Positions 45,274-56,900 of a stretch of 64,000 bases of DNA are shown here, piece by piece; the first letter of the stretch is position 1; each line of letters opens with the position of its first letter. The position numbers were made by a program, and so were the translations under genes. The DNA is from Flavobacterium keumense. GTDB taxonomy: Bacteria > Bacteroidota > Bacteroidia > Flavobacteriales > Flavobacteriaceae. The notes under the pieces are model-generated. The model was not told the origin of the DNA. It saw nothing but the letters and a program-made list of their open reading frames with translations, and did not search any database. The stretch is from NCBI RefSeq assembly GCF_029866485.1, contig NZ_CP092332.1:2170001-2234000 (forward strand), written 5' to 3'.

Positions 45274-48200
45274 TTAATTTGCTATGTAAATCCAACCCTG
45301 TGCATCTACAACAGCATCTCCATTTAAATCAATTTGAAAATAATATGAACCTGATTTTAATTGAGGTTGCCAATTATTTTGATAATTTTTTGCCTCAAAA
45401 ATCTTGTTCCCTTTACTATCAAAAACATATACTCTAGAATTAGGATAATTTTCTATAGTATCAATAACCCAATAATCATTAACACCGTCACCGTTTGGTG
45501 TAAATGCCTGAGATAAGTTCAATTCAGTTGTATCACAGACATCGCCAATTCCATTTGCATTGCTATCCTTTTGATTTGAATTTGAAATGAATGGACAATT
45601 ATCATCTGTATCATTAATACCATCTCTATCTGTGTCTTCTAATTGAGATTCAACTTTAATATTAATAATAGATATTGTACTTCCTCCTGAGTTACTAGCT
45701 TTTATTGTATAATTAAATGCTGTTGCACTCATTAATGGAATTCCTGTTATCTCTCCTGTAGTTGTGTTTAAATTTAAGCCTGCTGGCAATGCTGGTGATA
45801 CTGCATAACTTGTTGGTATACCTCCTGAGTTAGTTGGTGCTGCGATAGCTGTGATAGCTGTTCCTTTGGTATACGTAAACGGTGAACCAATATAAGTCAA
45901 GGCTGATGGAGCGATATCTTTTACAGAAATATTGATTACAGCAAATGTACTTCCTGCTGAATTAGTTGCTGTTATTACAAAAATTGTAGAAACAACAGCT
46001 GTTGGTGTACCTGTAATAGCTCCTGTAGTGGTGTTCAAGCTCAAGCCTGCTGGTAATGCTGGTGATACTGAGTAGCTCACTACTGTTCCACCACCATTGG
46101 TAGGTGCTGCGATAGCCGTGATAGCCGTGCCTTTGGTATAGGTAAACGGTGAACCGATGTACGTTAAAGTAGTAGGTGCAATGTCATTAACTGTGATGTT
46201 AATAGTTGCTGTAGTACTACCTCCTGTATTAGTCGCCGTAATGGTATACGTAGCTGAAGCAGTTACTGCTGTTGGTGTACCTGTAATGGCTCCTGTAGCA
46301 GTGTTCAAGCTCAAGCCTGCTGGTAATGCTGGGCTTACGGCATAGCTTGTTGGAGTACCTCCTGAGTTGGTAGGTGCTGCGATAGCCGTGATAGCGGTAC
46401 CCTTGGTATAGGTAAACGGTGAACCGGTGTAGGCTAAAGTAGTAGGTGCTGCATCATTAACAGTGATGTTAATAGTCGCTGTAGTACTACCTCCTGTATT
46501 AGTAGCCGTAATAGTATACGTAGCTGAAGCAGTTACTGCTGTTGGTGTGCCTGTAATGGCTCCTGTAGCAGTGTTCAAGCTCAAGCCTGCTGGTAATGCT
46601 GGTGATACTGAGTAGCTTGTTGGAGTACCTCCTGAGTTGGTAGGTGCTGCAATAGCCGTGATAGCGGTACCCTTGGTATAGGTAAACGGTGAACCGGTGT
46701 AGGCTAAAGTAGTAGGTGCTGCATCATTAACAGTGATGTTAATAGTCGCTGTAGTACTACCTCCTGTATTAGTAGCCGTAATAGTATACGTAGCTGAAGC
46801 AGTTACTGCTGTTGGTGTGCCTGTAATGGCTCCTGTAGCAGTGTTCAAGCTCAAGCCTGCTGGTAATGCTGGTGATACGGCATAGCTTGTTGGAGTACCT
46901 CCTGAGTTGGTAGGTGCTGCAATAGCCGTGATAGCGGTACCCTTGGTATAGGTAAACGGTGAACCGGTGTAGGCTAAAGTAGTAGGTGCTGCATCATTAA
47001 CAGTGATGTTAATAGTCGCTGTAGTACTACCTCCTGTATTAGTAGCCGTAATAGTATACGTAGCTGAAGCAGTTACTGCTGTTGGTGTGCCTGTAATGGC
47101 TCCTGTAGCAGTGTTCAAGCTCAAGCCTGCTGGTAATGCTGGTGATACGGCATAGCTTGTTGGAGTACCTCCTGAGTTGGTAGGTGCTGCAATAGCCGTG
47201 ATAGCGGTACCCTTGGTATAGGTAAACGGTGAACCGGTGTAGGCTAAAGTAGTAGGTGCTGCATCATTAACAGTGATGTTAATAGTCGCTGTAGTACTAC
47301 CTCCTGTATTAGTAGCCGTAATAGTATACGTAGCTGAAGCAGTTACTGCTGTTGGTGTGCCTGTAATGGCTCCTGTAGCAGTGTTCAAGCTCAAGCCTGC
47401 TGGTAATGCTGGCGATACTGAGTAGCTCACTACTGTTCCACCACCATTCGTAGGGGCTGCAATAGCCGTAATAGCCGTGCCCTTGGTATAGGTAAACGGT
47501 GAACCGGTGTAGGCTAAAGTAGTAGGTGCTGCATCATTAACAGTGATGTTAATAGTCGCTGTAGTACTACCTCCTGTATTAGTAGCCGTAATAGTATACG
47601 TAGCTGAAGCAGTTACTGCTGTTGGTGTGCCTGTAATGGCTCCTGTAGCAGTGTTCAAGCTCAAGCCTGCTGGTAATGCTGGCGATACTGCATAGCTAAC
47701 TACTGTTCCACCACCATTCGTAGGGGCTGCAATAGCCGTAATAGCCGTGCCTTTGGTATAGGTAAACGGTGAACCGGTGTACGTAAGCGCCGATGGGGCG
47801 ATATCTTTAACAGTGATGTTAATAGTCGCTGTAGTACTACCTCCTGTATTAGTAGCCGTAATAGTATACGTAGCTGAAGCAGTTACTGCTGTTGGTGTTC
47901 CTGTAATGGCTCCTGTAGCGGTGTTCAAGCTCAAGCCTGCTGGTAATGCTGGCGATACTGAGTAGCTCACTACTGCTCCACCACCATTCGTAGGGGCTGC
48001 AATAGCCGTAATAGCCGTGCCTTTGGTATAGGTAAACGGTGAACCGGTGTACACTAAAGTAGTAGGTGCTGCATCATTAACAGTGATGTTAATAGTCGCT
48101 GTAGTACTACCTCCTGTATTAGTAGCCGTAATGGTATACGTAGCTGAAGCAGTTACTGCTGTTGGTGTACCTGTAATGGCTCCTGTAGCAGTGTTCAAGC

Positions 48201-51200
48201 TCAAGCCTGCTGGTAATGCTGGGCTTACGGCATAGCTTGTTGGAGTACCTCCTGAGTTGGTAGGTGCTGCGATAGCCGTGATAGCCGTGCCTTTGGTATA
48301 GGTAAACGGTGAACCGGTGTACGTTAAAGTAGTAGGTGCAATGTCATTAACTGTGATGTTAATAGTTGCTGTAGTACTACCTCCTGTATTAGTAGCCGTA
48401 ATGGTATACGTAGCTGAAGCAGTTACTGCAGTTGGTGTGCCTGTAATGGCTCCTGTAGCAGTGTTCAAGCTCAAGCCGGTTGGTAATGCTGGTGATACTG
48501 AGTAGCTCACTACTGTTCCACCACCATTGGTTGGTGCTGCGATAGCCGTGATAGCGGTACCCTTGGTATAGGTAAACGGTGAACCAGTGTAGGCTAAAGT
48601 AGTAGGTGCTGCATCATTCACAGTGATGTTAATAGTTGCTGTAGTACTACCTCCTGTATTAGTAGCCGTAATAGTATACGTAGCTGAAGCAGTTACTGCC
48701 GTTGGTGTGCCTGTAATGGCTCCTGTAGCAGTGTTCAAGCTCAAGCCTGCTGGTAATGCTGGTGATACGGCATAGCTTGTTGGAGTACCTCCTGAGTTAG
48801 TTGGTGCTGCGATAGCCGTGATAGCCGTGCCTTTGGTATAAGCAGATGGTGATACATAGCGGATAACTGGCACTGCATCATTTACCGCAACACTTAATGT
48901 AGTTGTAAAGCTACCTAATCCATTAGTTGCCGTAATCGTGTAAGAAGCTGAAGCTGTTATCGCCGTTGGTGTGCCTGTAATGGCTCCCGTAGCGGTATTC
49001 AAGCTCAAGCCTGCTGGTAATGCAGGTGATACAGAGTAACTTACTACCTGTCCTCCTGTACTTACTGGATTTAAAGCAGAAATAGCGGTACCGACTGTGT
49101 AGGCACTAGGTGATGTATAACTTACATTTGGTGTAACAGAATAATATGACCCTTGATTTGACTCTAACAAAGTTCTACTAACCGTGCTTGGGAATGCTAT
49201 AAATTCAGAAATAGTTCCATTCAATGGAAATGTTCCTCCTGGTGCGTTAAATAATGTAATATTGTTACTAGAACCTGTGGCTGTGCTAGCAGAAGAACTA
49301 GCTATTTGAGTTCCATTTGAATATAGCAAACCTGACGGAAAAACTGCTGAATAGATTCTTAAGTTTGATGTTGCTTCTGATGCTGAAGTAGAAATAACAG
49401 TTGCTCCATTAGCCAAAGCTTCAAAATTATCACTAGGATTCAATCTAAAATAAGACAATGGTCCTGCTTGTTGCATAAATGCAGAGTATGTTGAGGAAGC
49501 CGTCCCCGAACGACCTATTATACTTACTTGATTCATCGTTACAGGAGAACTAGGCGTTACATCTAATCTTGTGAATGAAGCAACAGATGAAAGTATACTC
49601 GGTCTATTATTCACCTTTATTACTGCTCCTAATGCTGCAATTTGAGGTTGACTTGATAAGGTAGTATTGCGAAGATGATTACCGTAACCACTTTGATCAT
49701 ACCAGGTATCAACATAACCACTTCCATTTCCTAAATTTACAAAAGATACTAATGAAGCCTCATCTAAATTATCTCCAACAAAACCAATATCAAGTGTGTT
49801 GTTCAAACTATTACGTACTTTAATTGCACTACCAGTATAAGAAGAACTAAGTTTACGTAAAGAATAGGCTAAACTTGCAAATACTTGTGACGTATTTATA
49901 CCAATTTTGTCAAGCACAAATCCTCTAACTTCAATAGTAATATTAGCCGTAGTGCTACCTAATCCATTAGTTGCCGTAATAATGTAAGAAGCTGAAGCTG
50001 TTATCGCCGTTGGTGTGCCTGTAATGGCTCCCGTAGCGGTATTCAAGCTCAAGCCTGCTGGTAATGCAGGTGATACAGAGTAACTTACTACCTGTCCTCC
50101 TGTACTTACTGGATTTAAAGCAGAAATAGCGGTACCGACTGTGTAGGCACTAGGTGATGTATAACTTACATTTGGTGTAACAGAATAATATGACCCCTGA
50201 TTTGACTCTAACAAAGTTCTACTAACCGTGCTTGGGAATGCTATAAATTCAGAAATAGTTCCATTCAATGGAAAAGTTCCACCTGGTGCGTTAAATAATG
50301 TAATATTGTTACTAGAACCTGTCGCTGTGCTAGCAGAAGAACTAGCTATTTGTGTTCCATTTGAATATAGTAAACCTGTCGGAAAAACTGCTGAATAGAT
50401 TCTTAAGTTTGATGTTGCTTCTGATGCTGAAGTAGAAATAACAGTAGCTCCATTAGCTAAAGCTTCAAAATTATCACTAGGATTCAATCTAAAATAGGAC
50501 AATGGTCCTGCTTGTTGCATGAATGCAGAGTATGTTGAGGAAGCCGTCCCCGAACGACCTACTATACTTACTTGATTCATCGTTACAGGTGATACAGGCG
50601 ATACATCTAATCTTGTGAAAGAAGCAACAGATGAAAGTATACTCGGTCTATTATTCATCTTTATTACTGCTCCTGATGCTGCAATTTGTGGTTGGCTTGA
50701 TAAAGTAGTATTGCTTAGATGATTACCATAACCACTTTGATCATACCAGGTATCAACATAACCATTACCATTTCCTAAATTTACAAAAGATACTAATGAA
50801 GCCTCATCTAAATTATCTCCAACAAAACCAATATCAAGTGTGTTGTTCAAACTATTACGTACTTTAATTGCACTACCAGTATAAGAAGAACTAAGTTTAC
50901 GCAAAGAATAGGCTAAACTTGCTTTTACTGGTGATGAGTTTAGCCCAATTTTATCTAATACAATGGCACCAATTTCAATGTTGATATTAGCTGTGGCACT
51001 TCCTCCTGTATTAATTGCTGTAATCGTGTAAGATGTTGAAGCTGTTACTGCAGTCGGAGTTCCTGTAATAGCACCTGTAGCTGTATTCAAGCTTAAACCT
51101 GCTGGCAAGCTTGGACTTACTGAATAACTTGTAGGTGTACCTCCACCATTGGTAGGGGCTGCAATCGCGGTAATAGCAGTTCCTTTACCAAAAAGGAAGA

Positions 51201-52455
51201 CAGAACCAGAATAAGTCAATGCAGAGGGCGCAATATCATTAACCGTGATGTTTATACTCGATGTTGAACTTCCTAAACTATTAGAAGCAGTTATAGTATA
51301 ATTTGAGGATGGTGATATTAAAGTTGGAGTACCTGTAATAGCACCAGTTGTTGTATTCAATACTAATCCTGCTGGTAAACTTGGGCTAACGGAGTAACTA
51401 ATTGCAGTAGCTCCACTGTTTGAAGGTAATAGAGCTGGAATAGTACTACCTTTAGTAAAAGTAGCTGACGAAATATAGTTGATAAAAGGCCATATTAAAT
51501 AATATAAACCCTGGTCAATTTCTAAAGTGTGTCTAAAATCTGATGATAAAATTTGAGAAAAAACAATAGACTCACTAATAAAACCTTCACTCGCAAAAGT
51601 TTGCATGGAACTATTATTATCAAATGCTCCAATAGTAAATCTACTTGATGGGTTAAATATATAATCCGTTTCTCCTACAGTAATTATGGACTGACTACCG
51701 TTTAAAAATAATTTTGTTAAATTAGAATTAACCCCAGAAGCCTCTTGTGTTAAGGATACTACATTAAGACTATTTGCTGTAACACTAGAGCTAGAAGTCA
51801 GGTTAATAACATTTCTTTTAGAAGCAATTAGGTTTCCACCAAGTCCAATTCTAATGCCAATACCATTTCCTGAGCCTAAATGAGAAACACCTAAGTTACT
51901 TGTAGATAAATTATCTATTCCAGCAACATTAACCATACTTGCTGGTAAACCGATTGAAAAATTTAAATTTTGAAGGAAGGTCAAAACTGATAGAGGAAAA
52001 AATACAACTGGCTTTCCTGATCTTACAATCAAACTTCCATTATTAATAATTTGAGGTTGATTTAAAGTAGTGGGTTGAATAACGTTTCTACCGTTACCAC
52101 TTTGATCATACCATATCGCCAAAGTTGCGTTTGTAGAACCTGATAAAATTGAGCTTAATACATTAACGCCATTAACACCAGTAGAGCTAGCATTAATTGT
52201 ACTATAAGATGCTGAAATTGGTGAAGATAAAGATATAGTTTTAGAAGTAGTAGCATCCGGATAAACATCAAAATAATTAGTACCAATTGTTATTCTTACT
52301 AATGGTCCACTATATGAATTACTAAGTTTCCTTAAAGAATAAGCAGCAGCAGAAGGTGCAGCAGAGGTTAAACCTGCTAAATCAAGTGCATTTTGTGAGT
52401 AACTAAATACACTTATAAAAATAATAAAAAAAATCTTTTTTCTAATAAAAAACAT
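45274..52455 (-). CDS. T9SS-exported repeat adhesin, 2393 aa (paralogue of the giant adhesin)
   Basis: A signal peptide covers residues 1-21. GH54-like modules follow at about 22-325 (AYSLRKLSNSYSGPLVRI, IWYDQSGNGRN), 500-760 and 845-1110. The first is the phylogenetic match of module 5 of the giant protein and the others of module 4. Then come 12 Ig-like 90-residue repeats (about 1195-2268), a thrombospondin-type-3 segment (DRDGINDTDDNCPFISNSNQ) and a T9SS type B domain (AFTPNGDGVNDYWVI ... GWIYIAN). It has no MBG domains. Its repeats are largely the same cassettes as those of the 7164-aa protein, in places identical in DNA. Exported surface adhesin, role inferred. Confidence 0.9.
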   Translation of the reverse strand: MFFIRKKIFFIIFISVFSYSQNALDLAGLTSAAPSAAAYSLRKLSNSYSGPLVRITIGTNYFDVYPDATTSKTISLSSPISASYSTINASSTGVNGVNVLSSILSGSTNATLAIWYDQSGNGRNVIQPTTLNQPQIINNGSLIVRSGKPVVFFPLSVLTFLQNLNFSIGLPASMVNVAGIDNLSTSNLGVSHLGSGNGIGIRIGLGGNLIASKRNVINLTSSSSVTANSLNVVSLTQEASGVNSNLTKLFLNGSQSIITVGETDYIFNPSSRFTIGAFDNNSSMQTFASEGFISESIVFSQILSSDFRHTLEIDQGLYYLIWPFINYISSATFTKGSTIPALLPSNSGATAISYSVSPSLPAGLVLNTTTGAITGTPTLISPSSNYTITASNSLGSSTSSINITVNDIAPSALTYSGSVFLFGKGTAITAIAAPTNGGGTPTSYSVSPSLPAGLSLNTATGAITGTPTAVTASTSYTITAINTGGSATANINIEIGAIVLDKIGLNSSPVKASLAYSLRKLSSSYTGSAIKVRNSLNNTLDIGFVGDNLDEASLVSFVNLGNGNGYVDTWYDQSGYGNHLSNTTLSSQPQIAASGAVIKMNNRPSILSSVASFTRLDVSPVSPVTMNQVSIVGRSGTASSTYSAFMQQAGPLSYFRLNPSDNFEALANGATVISTSASEATSNLRIYSAVFPTGLLYSNGTQIASSSASTATGSSNNITLFNAPGGTFPLNGTISEFIAFPSTVSRTLLESNQGSYYSVTPNVSYTSPSAYTVGTAISALNPVSTGGQVVSYSVSPALPAGLSLNTATGAITGTPTAITASASYIITATNGLGSTTANITIEVRGFVLDKIGINTSQVFASLAYSLRKLSSSYTGSAIKVRNSLNNTLDIGFVGDNLDEASLVSFVNLGNGSGYVDTWYDQSGYGNHLRNTTLSSQPQIAALGAVIKVNNRPSILSSVASFTRLDVTPSSPVTMNQVSIIGRSGTASSTYSAFMQQAGPLSYFRLNPSDNFEALANGATVISTSASEATSNLRIYSAVFPSGLLYSNGTQIASSSASTATGSSNNITLFNAPGGTFPLNGTISEFIAFPSTVSRTLLESNQGSYYSVTPNVSYTSPSAYTVGTAISALNPVSTGGQVVSYSVSPALPAGLSLNTATGAITGTPTAITASASYTITATNGLGSFTTTLSVAVNDAVPVIRYVSPSAYTKGTAITAIAAPTNSGGTPTSYAVSPALPAGLSLNTATGAITGTPTAVTASATYTITATNTGGSTTATINITVNDAAPTTLAYTGSPFTYTKGTAITAIAAPTNGGGTVVSYSVSPALPTGLSLNTATGAITGTPTAVTASATYTITATNTGGSTTATINITVNDIAPTTLTYTGSPFTYTKGTAITAIAAPTNSGGTPTSYAVSPALPAGLSLNTATGAITGTPTAVTASATYTITATNTGGSTTATINITVNDAAPTTLVYTGSPFTYTKGTAITAIAAPTNGGGAVVSYSVSPALPAGLSLNTATGAITGTPTAVTASATYTITATNTGGSTTATINITVKDIAPSALTYTGSPFTYTKGTAITAIAAPTNGGGTVVSYAVSPALPAGLSLNTATGAITGTPTAVTASATYTITATNTGGSTTATINITVNDAAPTTLAYTGSPFTYTKGTAITAIAAPTNGGGTVVSYSVSPALPAGLSLNTATGAITGTPTAVTASATYTITATNTGGSTTATINITVNDAAPTTLAYTGSPFTYTKGTAITAIAAPTNSGGTPTSYAVSPALPAGLSLNTATGAITGTPTAVTASATYTITATNTGGSTTATINITVNDAAPTTLAYTGSPFTYTKGTAITAIAAPTNSGGTPTSYAVSPALPAGLSLNTATGAITGTPTAVTASATYTITATNTGGSTTATINITVNDAAPTTLAYTGSPFTYTKGTAITAIAAPTNSGGTPTSYSVSPALPAGLSLNTATGAITGTPTAVTASATYTITATNTGGSTTATINITVNDAAPTTLAYTGSPFTYTKGTAITAIAAPTNSGGTPTSYAVSPALPAGLSLNTATGAITGTPTAVTASATYTITATNTGGSTTATINITVNDIAPTTLTYIGSPFTYTKGTAITAIAAPTNGGGTVVSYSVSPALPAGLSLNTTTGAITGTPTAVVSTIFVITATNSAGSTFAVINISVKDIAPSALTYIGSPFTYTKGTAITAIAAPTNSGGIPTSYAVSPALPAGLNLNTTTGEITGIPLMSATAFNYTIKASNSGGSTISIINIKVESQLEDTDRDGINDTDDNCPFISNSNQKDSNANGIGDVCDTTELNLSQAFTPNGDGVNDYWVIDTIENYPNSRVYVFDSKGNKIFEAKNYQNNWQPQLKSGSYYFQIDLNGDAVVDAQGWIYIAN
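45650..48870 (-). repeat. Array of 12 exact-period 270-bp repeats in the second adhesin
   Basis: Landmarks recur at 270-bp multiples (for example over 46157-48317). The end units are diverged, while the inner ones match the giant gene's cassettes. Confidence 0.95.
50177..51228 (-). repeat. Module block shared with the giant adhesin (38711-39762)
   Basis: Second copy of the near-identical 1.05-kb block. A more diverged third copy is adjacent at about 49140-49930. Confidence 0.9.
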
Positions 52456-52925
52456 ACACTATTGTGGGATAGCGGGTTAAGGGAAAAATAATTTGCAATA
52501 ATACTAATAAAAATCAAATAAAATCAAATTTTAATTTATAAATTACATTTGATATAGCTAAAATCGATACCAAATCTATTATTAATTCGGTTTGAATTAA
52601 TTCTTTACTAATTCTCTAAAAAAATATTTTAGTTTTGATTGAACAATGCAAAGAATAATCTTAAAAATAATCAATAATGTGGAATCGTTATTTTTCAATA
52701 CAATTTATATTACAGCTACCTAATTTAAATCAACAATAGCCTTAATAATCTTACTCTAATTGAATTTGAAATATAATTTATAATTATTTTGTTTAGATTA
52801 AAATTTAGAATTTTACTTTTCTAAAGCATGGAGTGGAAATTATTAAACTCAATATCTTTAATAATTTTAAATATTTAATATGGCTTCAAATAAGCAACCA
52901 AGCCTACCTAAAAATTAGTTTAAAA
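52456..52925. other. 470-bp AT-rich intergenic region between the adhesin pairs
   Basis: No gene or GC-stem terminator seen. It must contain the promoter of the 2393-aa adhesin and the end of the upstream operon, but no box matches the TAnnTTTG consensus well near 52455. Confidence 0.5.
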
Positions 52926-53918
52926 CTAATTTTTAGGACAAGTGAAGCATTTAGTATATAAATCAAATCGATACAATACTGAAAGTTCATATACTCCTCC
53001 TGTGCTTACTCCTTTTAACGAATTAAAATCATAGGAGTAACCAAATTGTAAATGTTCATAATTTAATCCTCCAAACAAACTATACGAATTAAACGTAGTT
53101 TTTCCCCCTGAAGAATCTTGTAGATTTGAATTCGCGCTAATCCCGAAAAAATAATTAGAATAAACTAATGCTCCTCCGAAATCAATTCGTCTAAAATTGC
53201 CTTGCTTTATGTAGTTTGAAGTCAATCGTAGTTTTGTTTCATAAGGAAAAGAAATAATATCAACATAATCAGCTATAGTAAATTGATATCCTACATTGAC
53301 AGAAAAAAACATATCTAATGGAACATTACCATTGGATAGCACTGAAACGTTTGGTTTATTAATGTGCTTTAAAGAAGTCCCGATGAAAAAGTTTTCATTG
53401 TTTAAAAGCATTCCCGTAGAAAAATCAAAATAATTGATTTTTTCATTAAAACTTGAAAACTCAGATGAATTTTGATTAATTACACCATTCGAAATATCAA
53501 TTTGGTCTTCTAAGACAATCCCGTTCGAATTAAATCCTCGTGAACCATATCCAATAGCAATAGAGGGATGAAAAATCCAATCCTCTGTCAGTTGCACCTT
53601 ATAAGCATAATTCATATCCACTTTGGTGAAATTATAATTCGTGAAATTTTGTCTTTGATTAATTATACTAATACCTATTCCACTATTAATTCTGTCACTC
53701 CAAGTATTTATAAATGCAAATTCCGAATCTAATTGCAAATTCAAATTTGGCCATTGTGTTCTATGCAACAACCCCACACTGTTAGATTCTGACAACCCTG
53801 TAAAAGCAGGATTCAATGTTTCTGGGAACAAAAAACTTTGGGTAAACAAAGGATCTTGAGCCATTGCCGTACAGGTAGACATAATTAAAAAAAAGAGTGT
53901 TATAATAATTCGAATCAT
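52926..53918 (-). CDS. PorP/SprF-family outer-membrane protein, partner of the 1671-aa protein
   Basis: The 330-residue protein has a signal peptide (IIITLFFLIMSTCTAMAQ), then DPLFTQSFLFPETLNPAFTG and LLHRTQWPNLN, the family's N-P-A-[FY] and RxQW positions. It ends LQFGYSYDFNSLKGVSTGGV, YELSVLYRFDLY and a short Cys-containing tail (KCFTCPKN). It is clearly more distant from the other two PorP copies, in line with its different partner. It starts 3 bp after the partner's stop codon, so the pair is translationally close and surely one transcript. Likely needed for export or surface attachment of the 1671-aa protein through T9SS. Confidence 0.9.
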   Translation of the reverse strand: MIRIIITLFFLIMSTCTAMAQDPLFTQSFLFPETLNPAFTGLSESNSVGLLHRTQWPNLNLQLDSEFAFINTWSDRINSGIGISIINQRQNFTNYNFTKVDMNYAYKVQLTEDWIFHPSIAIGYGSRGFNSNGIVLEDQIDISNGVINQNSSEFSSFNEKINYFDFSTGMLLNNENFFIGTSLKHINKPNVSVLSNGNVPLDMFFSVNVGYQFTIADYVDIISFPYETKLRLTSNYIKQGNFRRIDFGGALVYSNYFFGISANSNLQDSSGGKTTFNSYSLFGGLNYEHLQFGYSYDFNSLKGVSTGGVYELSVLYRFDLYTKCFTCPKN

Positions 53919-53921
53919 TTG

Positions 53922-56900
53922 CTATCGTGCTAAAATAAATGGACCACTAAACTCTTTTACATCTCCATAAAAAGTTGTAGCAACTACTTTATAATAATAA
54001 TTACCACTTTCTACAAAACGATTATTGATTTCCCCTGTCCATCCTTGTAATGAAGTTCCTTCTTCAGAATATAACAAACCTCCCCAAGTGTTAAATACTT
54101 CCATTTTAATAGTACTCAACCCTTTAAAAACAGGCCTAAAAGTGTCATTTAATTTATTATTGTTGGGCGAGAATGCATTAGGAACAACAACTTCATAGCC
54201 TTTATCAACTTTAATGGTTGTAGTGTAGGAATAATTACATCCAAAAGGATAGTCTACTATTTGCGTTATAGTATAACTACCTTCTTTTAAATAGCTATGT
54301 GATGGACTTATTTCAGTAGATACGCTACCGTCTCCAAAATCCCAAGCAACAGATTCAAAATCTCCTGAAGAGTTATTTACAAACTCAATTGGGTCTTTGA
54401 TAGAATATATTCCATAAGTTGACAGTCCTATTGAATTAGTAGTAAAATTAGGATAACCCAAGATTGGAATTTTTACATTTAAACTATAATTAGATTCACA
54501 TCCTAAACCATCTTGTACTTTTAAAACTACTATTCCATTTTGATTGGTAGTCATAATTTCATTATTCAATCCACTTACTTCACCACTCAACCAATTGTAT
54601 TTGTAAGGAGCTATACCTCCAGAAGTCTGTGCAACAAATGTTTGTTTAACAAATCGTGTCTCACAATCAAATTCATTATTGGTTTGTACTTTTATAACAA
54701 TTGGGTCTTGCCTCGTAACACTATAGGATTCTTGCTTCACACATCCCCTACTATCCGTTACAGTTATACTATAATTTCCTGCTGACAAAGCTGATACATC
54801 TTCGGTTTTGGCTCCATTAGACCATTGGTATGAAAAAGGTGCAGTACCTCCTGCTACTAACAAATTAATAGAACCGCTATTAGCATTGGTACAATCAAAT
54901 GCATCAATAGTGTTTGCTGTCAAAACTAATTCTTGTGGGTCTACCAAAAGAAATGTTTTAGTAAGGGTACATTTACTTCCATCTGTAACCGATACTTTAT
55001 AGATGCCGGGTTTTAAATTATTCCTGTCTTTGCCTGCTAAAGGGCTATCTTCCCAAACTAATTGTATTGGGGCTTGTCCTCCTATAATAGCTACAGTGAT
55101 ACTACCATTATTAGCCCCGTGACAACTTATTTCTTTAACTGCTGTATCTATCCTGAATAACGGAGGTTCAGGAATAGTAATGGTAACATTCTTTATACAG
55201 TTTTTACTATCGGTAACACTTACCTGATACTCCCCTGCAGCAAGATTGTCTTGAGAGACCCCTCCTCCCAAATTACTCCAAGAAGTTTGATAAGGAGCTG
55301 TTCCTCCTGTAATATTTAATGCAATAGACGCATCATTTGCTCCTGAACATTTTATAGGAGAAGTAACCACATTAACTTTAATCTCTGGATTAACAACTAC
55401 TGTAACTTTAAAGTCAGCCCCTATACAACCATTTGCATTTGGTGTTACAGTATAAACCGCATTAGCTGTACTTAATCCAGAATTAATTAAATTTTGTTGA
55501 AAATTTTCTTGTCCAATTGATTCTGTCTGAGCGCCTGTAATATTAATGCTATTTATTTGAGGATAGGTCCAAGTATACGTTGTACCTGATGGAATGACAT
55601 TTCCTGAACTCTCTGATGGAATAACCAAAATCTTTTCTCCACTACAACTAAAGGTTTCTATTGAACCAATGATTGGATAAGTACTCACAGTTATTTGAGC
55701 GGTATTAGATGTAATTTCATTGCACCCGCTATCTAGAAAAGAAATAACACAATAGTAATACTTCTTACTTAAAACATTAGATGGGGGTATAAAATTCGAA
55801 TTGGTTGCTCCAGCAATTAGTATTCCTGACACATTAGAATCTATAGTATTAGAATACCACTGGTACTGAGGTGTACCTGCTCCATTACTGTAGCTAACTT
55901 TCAAATCTTTAGCAATTGCATCTAAACAAACTCCATCAGAAAGTGGCTGTTCTGAAATTGTTGGGGGCAATACAATTTCAACTTTAGCCGGTTGTGAAAT
56001 CACTTCACATCCTTTATTAATTTGAGTAATTGTACAATAGTAGTAAGATTCTCCTACTTCTAAAGTTGGGGGTGTGTAACTCTCAAACTCTTCGAAAGGG
56101 ATCTTTCTTGCACCGGTTATAGTATTAGTCGTATTTTTATACCATTGGTATTGGTAACTCGTTCCAGCCCCTCCACTAACACTAACTTTTAGTTCATGAG
56201 CGCTTGTATCTCTACATAAAGTTTGAGCCAGCATGGGCTGATTTGTAACGGATATGTTATCTACAACAATAACTTCAGCTGGATTACTTTTAGCAATGCC
56301 ACAACCACTGCTACTTAATGAAATAACAGCATAGTAATAGTACTTGCCTACTGTAGTAAAAGCAGGAGGTGTATAACTTAATGATGTGGCAGAAGAAATA
56401 AGTGTTCCTCCTGTATTACTACTAACAGTATTGATATACCATTCATATTTAGGGGTACCTGCTCCTCCATTATAATCTACTACCAATGGGTCGATTGTCC
56501 CACCCAAACAAACTGTTTGACTTGCCTGAGGGTTCTTTTTTATAGTTACTAAAGCATTTACATAAAAAGTTTTGCTTGATTGACAACCCTTGTTATCAGT
56601 GTATATTATGTCTGTATGTCCTACAGCAACGCTGTTTATAAACCCTGAATCAGAAATAGTAGCCACCGAAGTATCTGTAGAAGCCCAAGGCGCAACTAAG
56701 GCATTGACCGGATTAGTTTGTAACTGAACAGCTGTGCCTCCTAAACACATTTCTAAATCTCCTGTAATAGTTGTGATAGGATTGACAATAACTTCAACAG
56801 GTTTAATTAAGGAACATCCTGTGAGTTTATGAGTAGCTTTTATATAATATGTCCCTGAAACTGAAATTTGGTATGGTTTAACTAAAGAACTTGTTGCATT

